Source: DASSBR01 sp035708085
Lineage (GTDB): Bacteria; Pseudomonadota; Gammaproteobacteria; Natronospirales; DASSBR01
DNA length: 31,385 nucleotides
Reading direction: 5' to 3'
Assembly: GCA_035708085.1 (NCBI GenBank)
Contig: DASSTE010000063.1
Coordinates: 1-31,385 of the forward strand
Below the pieces are notes generated by a model. The model was not told the origin of the DNA. It did not search any database and saw only the letters and a list, made by a program, of their open reading frames with translations. Below, piece after piece: positions 25,446 to 31,385 of this stretch. Made by a program: the position numbers and the translations under genes. Numbering within the stretch: the first letter of the stretch is position 1; each line of letters begins with the position of its first letter.

Positions 25446-26369
25446 ATGCGGATGTTACCGCCGTTCAAACCATTGCCCATGAAAGACCGGGTTTCGATGA
25501 TGTTCGTGCAATACGGGCAAATCGATGTAATCGATGGAGCCTTCGTCGTTGTCGACCAGAATGGCGTGCGTACTCACATCCCTGTTGGCTCGGTGGCATG
25601 CCTGATGCTTGAGCCGGGTACAAGAGTGTCTCATGCCGCAGCCGCGCTGGCATCGCGAGTGGGCACGCTGCTGGTTTGGGTGGGCGAAGCAGGCGTCCGC
25701 TTGTACAGCAGCGGCCAACCTGGTGGAGCCCGATCCGACAAGCTCTTATATCAGGCGAAGCTGGCGCTCGAGGATTCTCTGCGGCTCAAGGTCGTGCGCA
25801 AAATGTACGAGGTGCGGTTCGGCGAAAGAGCGCCTGCGCGACGCAGCGTTGAACAATTGAGGGGTATAGAAGGCGTTCGCGTCAGGGAGACATACAAGCG
25901 TTTGGCGCAGCGCGTGGGATTGAAGTGGAACGCGCGCAAGTATGATCCTGACAATTGGGATTCAGCCGACGTGCCGAACAAGTGCCTTTCTGCGGCAACT
26001 TCCTGTCTTTATGGAATAACGGAGGCCGCCGTCCTGGCAGCGGGTTACGCGCCCGCAATCGGATTCGTCCATACGGGCAAGCCCCTTTCGTTCGTTTACG
26101 ACATCGCCGACCTGTTCAAGTTCGATACTGTCGTTCCCGCGGCATTTCGTATTGCGGCCAAGGCGCCGCGTGACGCGGTGCGGCAAGTACGCTTGGCCTG
26201 TCGCGACATGTTTCGCGAAACGCGCATTCTCGGCCGCATCATTCCCGCGATCGAAGAGGTGTTAGCCGCAGGCGAAATTCAACCTCCACCGCCACCGCCG
26301 GAATCCGTGCCGCCGGCAATACCCGTGCCGGAAGGAATTGGTGAAAGCGGGCATCGCGTCCAGGGATGA
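25446..26369 (+). CDS. cas1: CRISPR integrase Cas1 (type I-E)
   Basis: A 307-residue integrase (E. coli: 305). With Cas2 it inserts new spacers at the leader end of the array. The metal-binding residues are Glu142 (RGIEGVRVRE), His209 (FVHTGKPLSF) and Asp222 (VYDIAD), matching E. coli Glu141, His208 and Asp221. Similarity is very high throughout (KDRVSMMFVQYGQIDVIDGA). I chose ATG at 25446 because it places LPP at the same residue as E. coli; ATG at 25452 has better spacing to a weak AGG. The C-terminus is Pro-rich (EIQPPPPPPESVPPAIPVPE) as in other type I-E Cas1. It starts 19 bases after cas6e and overlaps cas2 by ATGA. Confidence 0.96.
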   Translation: MRMLPPFKPLPMKDRVSMMFVQYGQIDVIDGAFVVVDQNGVRTHIPVGSVACLMLEPGTRVSHAAAALASRVGTLLVWVGEAGVRLYSSGQPGGARSDKLLYQAKLALEDSLRLKVVRKMYEVRFGERAPARRSVEQLRGIEGVRVRETYKRLAQRVGLKWNARKYDPDNWDSADVPNKCLSAATSCLYGITEAAVLAAGYAPAIGFVHTGKPLSFVYDIADLFKFDTVVPAAFRIAAKAPRDAVRQVRLACRDMFRETRILGRIIPAIEEVLAAGEIQPPPPPPESVPPAIPVPEGIGESGHRVQG

Positions 26370-26659
26370 GCTTCCTTACGGTAGTGACTGAGAACGTTCC
26401 CCCACGCCTTCGCGGCAGATTGGCAGTGTGGCTCATAGAAGTTCGGGCAGGCGTATATTTGGGGAATGTCTCCAAGCGCACCCGAGAAATGATCTGGCAA
26501 AACCTGGAAGACGGCGTTGAGGAAGGAAACGCGGTTATGGCGTGGGCGGCGTCCAATGAATCGGGTTTTGAGTTTCAGACACTGGGAAGTAACCGCCGTG
26601 AGCCTGTGGATTGGGACGGCATTCGGCTCGTTTCATTTCAGCCGGCGCAAGATCCCTAG
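26366..26659 (+). CDS. cas2: CRISPR adaptation protein Cas2 (type I-E)
   Basis: A 97-residue protein that dimerises and bridges two Cas1 dimers in the spacer-integration complex. It matches E. coli Cas2 (94 residues) along its length: VVTENVPPRLRGRLAVWLIE, RAGVYLGNVSKRTREMIW and ESGFEFQTLGSNRREPVDWD. It ends VSFQPAQDP, three residues longer than E. coli. The ATG overlaps the cas1 stop. It is the last gene of the cas operon and is followed directly by the CRISPR leader. Confidence 0.96.
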   Translation: MSFLTVVTENVPPRLRGRLAVWLIEVRAGVYLGNVSKRTREMIWQNLEDGVEEGNAVMAWAASNESGFEFQTLGSNRREPVDWDGIRLVSFQPAQDP

Positions 26660-26766
26660 AAATGCTCTTTAACAACTTGGATCGCAGGCGGGCTTTTTTC
26701 GCCATCTGAACCGGTAGGTTCAGGTGTGCAGAAAAAATGCCCGTAGCACAATAAGTTACACTAAGA
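26660..26766 (+). promoter_or_regulatory. CRISPR leader with inverted repeat and IHF-like half-site
   Basis: The 107 bases between cas2 and the first repeat form the leader, where crRNA transcription starts and spacers are inserted. TGCTCTTTAACAA (26663-26675) closely resembles the start of the E. coli type I-E leader. A perfect inverted repeat CTGAACC-GGTA-GGTTCAG lies at 26706-26723, 44 to 61 bases before repeat 1. An IHF-like half-site CAA-N4-TTA lies at 26749-26758, 9 to 18 bases before repeat 1. In E. coli, an IHF site (about -9 to -35) and an upstream Cas1-Cas2 motif lie at similar distances. Function here is by analogy. Confidence 0.8.
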
Positions 26767-29700
26767 GCGTTCCCCGCGTACGCGGGGATGAACCGACGAA
26801 CGCCAAGTTAAAGGCGCGCGCGTCACTGCGTTCCCCGCGTACGCGGGGATGAACCGGTGATGCACCTGCGCAGGCCTCCGGCGCGGCCGCGTTCCCCGCG
26901 TACGCGGGGATGAACCGTAACCAGACGGTTACCTTGTGCGTCGTAAAGCGCGTTCCCCGCGTACGCGGGGATGAACCGGCAAGGCGCTTGGTGACGTATT
27001 GCGCGAGCCAGGCGTTCCCCGCGTACGCGGGGATGAACCGCCGAGCGTGTTCTTGCCCTTCACGCGGCCTTCGCGTTCCCCGCGTACGCGGGGATGAACC
27101 GTCACTTACGGCCAGAATGGCTGGCACCCTCATGCGTTCCCCGCGTACGCGGGGATGAACCGGCGCTTTTTCTCTACTTCTCCGGTCGCCATGTCGCGTT
27201 CCCCGCGTACGCGGGGATGAACCGGGCGAGCCGGATAGGCTGCCGCGCTGCTGGTGGCGTTCCCCGCGTACGCGGGGATGAACCGGTAATAGCATACGCG
27301 GCGTCGATTTGCGCAAAGCGTTCCCCGCGTACGCGGGGATGAACCGTTGCTGCGCCGCGCTCTTCCGTACCTCGATACGCGTTCCCCGCGTACGCGGGGA
27401 TGAACCGATGAAAACGGCGCTCGTAATGCATGGCCCGCAGCGTTCCCCGCGTACGCGGGGATGAACCGCATTCCCACGATTACGGTTCGGGCACCGCCGC
27501 GCGTTCCCCGCGTACGCGGGGATGAACCAGCTGGTAGTCGAAAATGAGTTCCGAAAATTGTCGCGTTCCCCGCGTACGCGGGGATGAACCGAGAGCTTCC
27601 GTACCGGTGGCCTCGCCTGGCGCGCGTTCCCCGCGTACGCGGGGATGAACCGGAACTAGGCCAGATTGCTTATGCGACGCCGGGGCGTTCCCCGCGTACG
27701 CGGGGATGAACCGTTCATTAGCTGCCAGCGTACGCGCGCAGTAATGCGTTCCCCGCGTACGCGGGGATGAACCCGGTTCCGTAATGTTCCTGTACATCTA
27801 GCACGCGCGTTCCCCGCGTACGCGGGGATGAACCGATGTCGGAACACGGAGTTAAGTTCGACCGCGTGCGTTCCCCGCGTACGCGGGGATGAACCGTTTG
27901 CCGACCTGTTGAAAATCCACATTGTCCAGCGTTCCCCGCGTACGCGGGGATGAACCGTAGCGAGCCGGCACCAGGAACCCTTTGGCAGTGCGTTCCCCGC
28001 GTACGCGGGGATGAACCGACGGGCGCAAAGACGATATTGGCGTTACCCGACGCGTTCCCCGCGTACGCGGGGATGAATCGGTTCCGCAGATCGTACGCGG
28101 ACAAACCACGGCGCGTTCCCCGCGTACGCGGGGATGAACCGGACATGCCGGCGGCCGCACCGGCGGCCTGCGCGCGTTCCCCGCGTACGCGGGATGAACC
28201 GAGGTTACAGCAGACTTCACGCCGTTTTTAATCGCGTTCCCCGCGTACGCGGGGATGAACCGTCGCCCGAGTAGCAAATGAGCCTAACGGCATTGCGTTC
28301 CCCGCGTACGCGGGGATGAACCGCAAACGATGAAGGGAACCCGGTTCCTCTCTCGGCGTTCCCCGCGTACGCGGGGATGAACCGTAGACCGGCTGCGAAA
28401 GGCAGGTGCTGGTAAAGCGTTCCCCGCGTACGCGGGGATGAACCGCGAACGTATTCATCCGCCGCGCCGCTACCGGCGCGTTCCCCGCGTACGCGGGGAT
28501 GAACCGAAGGACGCGGACAGCTGCCTTATTGCAACCCAGCGTTCCCCGCGTACGCGGGGATGAACCGCTAATCAGCCGTTGAAAGAGATGCTAGGAAAAC
28601 GCGTTCCCCGCGTACGCGGGGATGAACCGACTTTGGCGAGCCCGGCCAGGCCGTTGAATAGCGCGTTCCCCGCGTACGCGGGGATGAACCGACGTTCCCA
28701 TGGTTGGGCGGTCCCGGTCGGATGCGTTCCCCGCGTACGCGGGGATGAACCGCCGGCCGAAGTTCGACAGCTTGAGGTCGGTGAGCGTTCCCCGCGTACG
28801 CGGGGATGAACCGTTCGTCTTCAGCGTCCAGCATGTCACGATCATGCGTTCCCCGCGTACGCGGGGATGAACCGGGTCAAACCCTGTTATATACTGGTCG
28901 ATAGTTGCGTTCCCCGCGTACGCGGGGATGAACCGGTTTCCAAATACCTTGCCAAACTCTTCAAAGCGCGTTCCCCGCGTACGCGGGGATGAACCGAAAA
29001 AGCGCGCCAGTCTCAACCACAAAACGATGCGTTCCCCGCGTACGCGGGGATGAACCGCCGTAAAATCCTTTAATCCCGCAGTTATACATGCGTTCCCCGC
29101 GCGGGGATGAACCGATTATTATGGTCCGCTGGGTAACATCGCAAAGGCGTTCCCCGCGTACGCGGGGATGAACCTGCAGATAACCAGGTCCGAATCCGTG
29201 ACGATAACGCGTTCCCCGCGTACGCGGGGATGAACCGTTGGCGCGCCGCCTCGGCTTGATTCCAGCCGAGCGTTCCCCGCGTACGCGGGGATGAACCGTA
29301 AATTAACAACGTCGCCGGCACGCTGACCGGGCGTTCCCCGCGTACGCGGGGATGAACCGCAGCCGCCATGTCTCACGCGGGAGCCGATCATGCGTTCCCC
29401 GCGTACGCGGGGATGAACCGTACATGGCGGACGTGCTCAACGTGCCGGCCGAAGCGTTCCCCGCGTACGCGGGGATCAACCGACGACCCGATACATGACG
29501 CTGCCGCTTTTGGTCGCGTTCCCCGCGTACGCGGGGATGAACCGGGCTACGACTCAAACCCTACATGGACACGGTCGCGTTCCCCGCGTACGCGGGGATG
29601 AACCGTATCTGCTCGGCTTGCCACCAATCGGGCTGTTGCGTTCCCCGCGTACGCGGGGATGAACCGCCGTTGTCCGGCACAGGACAAGGCGCGACCGGGC

Positions 29701-31385
29701 GTTCCCCGCGTACGCGGGGATGAACCGGTGCTCTGATGGCGGCGGGCGTCGGTTACAAAGCGTTCCCCGCGTACGCGGGGATGAACCGTCGAGGAACTTG
29801 AGTTCCATCGCCAACCGCAAGCGTTCCCCGCGTACGCGGGGATGAACCGCTGGCGGGAAAATGATTGATGCAGCTGCAATGGCGTTCCCCGCGTACGCGG
29901 GGATGAACCGTCAAGAAATCGGGCGTGGTTATATTCGAGGATGCGTTCCCCGCGTACGCGGGGATGAACCGCCATTTGCCAGCCAATTTATGCGTGCGTG
30001 TGAGCGTTCCCCGCGTACGCGGGGATGAACCGCGTGGATACGCTCGGTCGCGAACCCGGCGAATGCGTTCCCCGCGTACGCGGGGATGAACCGTCCGTGC
30101 TGGTGTTGACGCCGCTGGCGGTCGCGCGTTCCCCGCGTACGCGGGGATGAACCGTCCGGCCTGGTCTCCGCCCGCCGAGTCGCTAGGCGTTCCCCGCGTA
30201 CGCGGGGATGAACCTCCGGATTGTCGAGCATCATCCGCTTGAAACTCGCGTTCCCCGCGTACGCGGGGATGAACCGCTCAACCGCGGCGACTTCACCGAG
30301 CATCTGGCGCGTTCCCCGCGTACGCGGGGATGAACCGAGAACCGCAACAACGGCCGGTCGCCGCTACAGGCGTTCCCCGCGTACGCGGGGATGAACCGCC
30401 TCATCAATGGTCAGCCCATGCAGATGCGCCGCGTTCCCCGCGTACGCGGGGATGAACCGATCATATAGTGGGGCAGGATGGTGAATCTGTTGCGTTCCCC
30501 GCGTACGCGGGGATGAACCGGTTGCCGCGCTACGCGGCGGCGGTCATTGATCGCGTTCCCCGCGTACGCGGGGATGAACCGTGATCAAGCTGTTTTACAA
30601 GCTGCGGGAAGCAGCGTTCCCCGCGTACGCGGGGATGAACCGTTTCAACCTTAAACTTGAGTAAACCGCTATGAGCGTTCCCCGCGTACGCGGGGATGAA
30701 CCGGCGAAGGACAGGGCCGGCGCGGTGCATACCTGGCGTTCCCCGCGTACGCGGGGATGAACCAGGTGAAAGCCGAACGCAAGCGCGAGGCGCGGAGCGT
30801 TCCCCGCGTACGCGGGGATGAACCGTCGAATTCGTGCAACCCAAGGCCGTCGCCAAAGCGTTCCCCGCGTACGCGGGGATGAACCGTTTCTTCTCGCCTG
30901 CTCCGGCACAGGCTCACCGCGTTCCCCGCGTACGCGGGGATGAACCGAATCAGGGCCAGTCTGGCATCAGCGGCGCGGCGCGTTCCCCGCGTACGCGGGG
31001 ATGAACCGATTGTACCCTTCGGCTCGGATTGCATCCTCGAGCGTTCCCCGCGTACGCGGGGATGAACCGCCCGGCGGGATGATGATCTCGCGTCCCAAGT
31101 AGCGTTCCCCGCGTACGCGGGGATGAACCGTCCCTGTTTTTATTAGGGGTGGCCGCAATACTGCGTTCCCCGCGTACGCGGGGATGAACCGTTATACCCT
31201 TCGGCTCGGATTGCATCCTCGATCGCGTTCCCCGCGTACGCGGGGATGAACCGGACGCGGACGTGCTAAAAGGCAAGGTCTCGAAGCGTTCCCCGCGTAC
31301 GCGGGGATGAACCGTTTTCAATGCCGACCGCGGACGGAGTAGCAGTGCGTTCCCCGCGTCCGCGGGGATGAACCGGCAACGCGTT
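26767..31385 (+). CRISPR. Type I-E CRISPR array, 76 repeats in view, open at window end
   Basis: Repeats of 29 bases alternate with spacers of 32 bases (65 cases) or 33 bases (10 cases). The consensus repeat begins GCGT, has the perfect palindrome TCCCCGCGTACGCGGGGA at its centre and ends TGAACCG, like the E. coli type I-E repeat. Repeat 1 is 26767-26795 and repeat 76 is 31347-31375. Ten bases of spacer 76 follow to the edge, so the array continues. The leader is on the left, so the newest spacers are near 26796. Variant repeats are 13 and 66 (A at 29), 17 (C at 29), 40 and 57 (T at 29), 22 (C27T), 24 (one G lost), 39 (four bases lost), 45 (G24C) and 76 (A14C). Spacers 70 and 73 are near duplicates. 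Confidence 0.99.

Noticed and set aside
26687..26703. GGCG-GGCTTTTTT-CGCC in the leader as a terminator for the cas operon
   Set aside because: The T run is inside the loop and not after the stem, and the stem has only four pairs.
30155..30186. Spacer 56 ends GAGTCGCTAG, matching ten bases of the dispersed 14-bp element
   Set aside because: Ten bases out of 32 is too short. By my rough estimate, a match of this length between some spacer and the unit is expected at about the five percent level by chance. Targeting needs a match at the PAM-side end, which is absent.
26756..31385. Long open frames with repeated SSPRTRGT, HPRVRGE or FIPAYAGN segments across the array
   Set aside because: They are translations of the CRISPR repeat with its 61-base period. 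The frame cycles through these peptides, and no start signal or family is present.
31381..31385. GCGTT at the window end as the start of a 77th repeat
   Set aside because: It would leave a spacer of only five bases. It is more likely part of spacer 76.
1..31385. tRNA, rRNA, insertion sequence or prophage genes
   Set aside because: None could be recognised on either strand, so the cas locus shows no obvious integration scar within the window.

Overview
The window looks like a chromosomal segment of a high-GC proteobacterium. A gammaproteobacterium (or close betaproteobacterium) is suggested by the TgpA/DUF58/MoxR cluster, the single-chain 1286-residue PurL, the DUF1820 protein and the E. coli-like type I-E CRISPR-Cas locus. 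I cannot name a genus from sequence alone. By eye, the left 17.8 kb is GC-rich housekeeping and signalling DNA, and the cas genes at the right are less GC-rich.

Layout. 123-4048 (minus): an operon of MoxR-type AAA+ ATPase, DUF58 protein and TgpA-type membrane transglutaminase. 4121-4588 (plus): a small lipoprotein with an NTF2/SnoaL-like domain. 4655-5764 (minus): a FixJ-like response regulator followed by a small conserved hypothetical protein, divergent from a cytoplasmic PAS-GAF histidine kinase (5915-7627). 7833-9230 (minus): a basic unknown protein translationally coupled to a GAF-GGDEF diguanylate cyclase. 9564-10666 (plus): a DUF1820 protein and a YycJ-type metallo-beta-lactamase-fold protein. 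10761-14621: purL. 14622-15017 (minus): a BlaI/MecI-like repressor. 15121-16785: hutU with no other hut gene. 16851-17837: a WYL-domain regulator. 18063-26659: a complete type I-E operon, cas3-cas8e-cse2-cas7-cas5-cas6e-cas1-cas2. 26660-26766: CRISPR leader. 26767 to the window end: a CRISPR array with 76 repeats and 75 complete spacers in view, still running at the edge.

The CRISPR genes form a full interference and adaptation set: Cas1-Cas2 insert spacers at the leader end, Cas6e cuts the palindromic repeat, Cascade (Cas8e, Cse2, Cas7, Cas5, Cas6e) binds targets and Cas3 degrades them. The array itself records acquisition. Repeat position 29, the base known in E. coli to come from the PAM, holds five of the eight substitutions. 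Two spacers three units apart come from nearly the same protospacer. One repeat has lost exactly its hairpin loop. The leader has an inverted repeat and an IHF-like half-site at the spacing expected for type I-E adaptation.

The least explained structure is a dispersed intergenic element seen at 1-119, 4577-4655 and 7646-7830. It has a core of about 40 bp attached to a variable number of 14-bp tandem units (CGACTCAGTCCTAG), occurs in both orientations, and sits at gene 3' ends. It is my best candidate for something undescribed. The CRISPR-Cas system itself is a known type.
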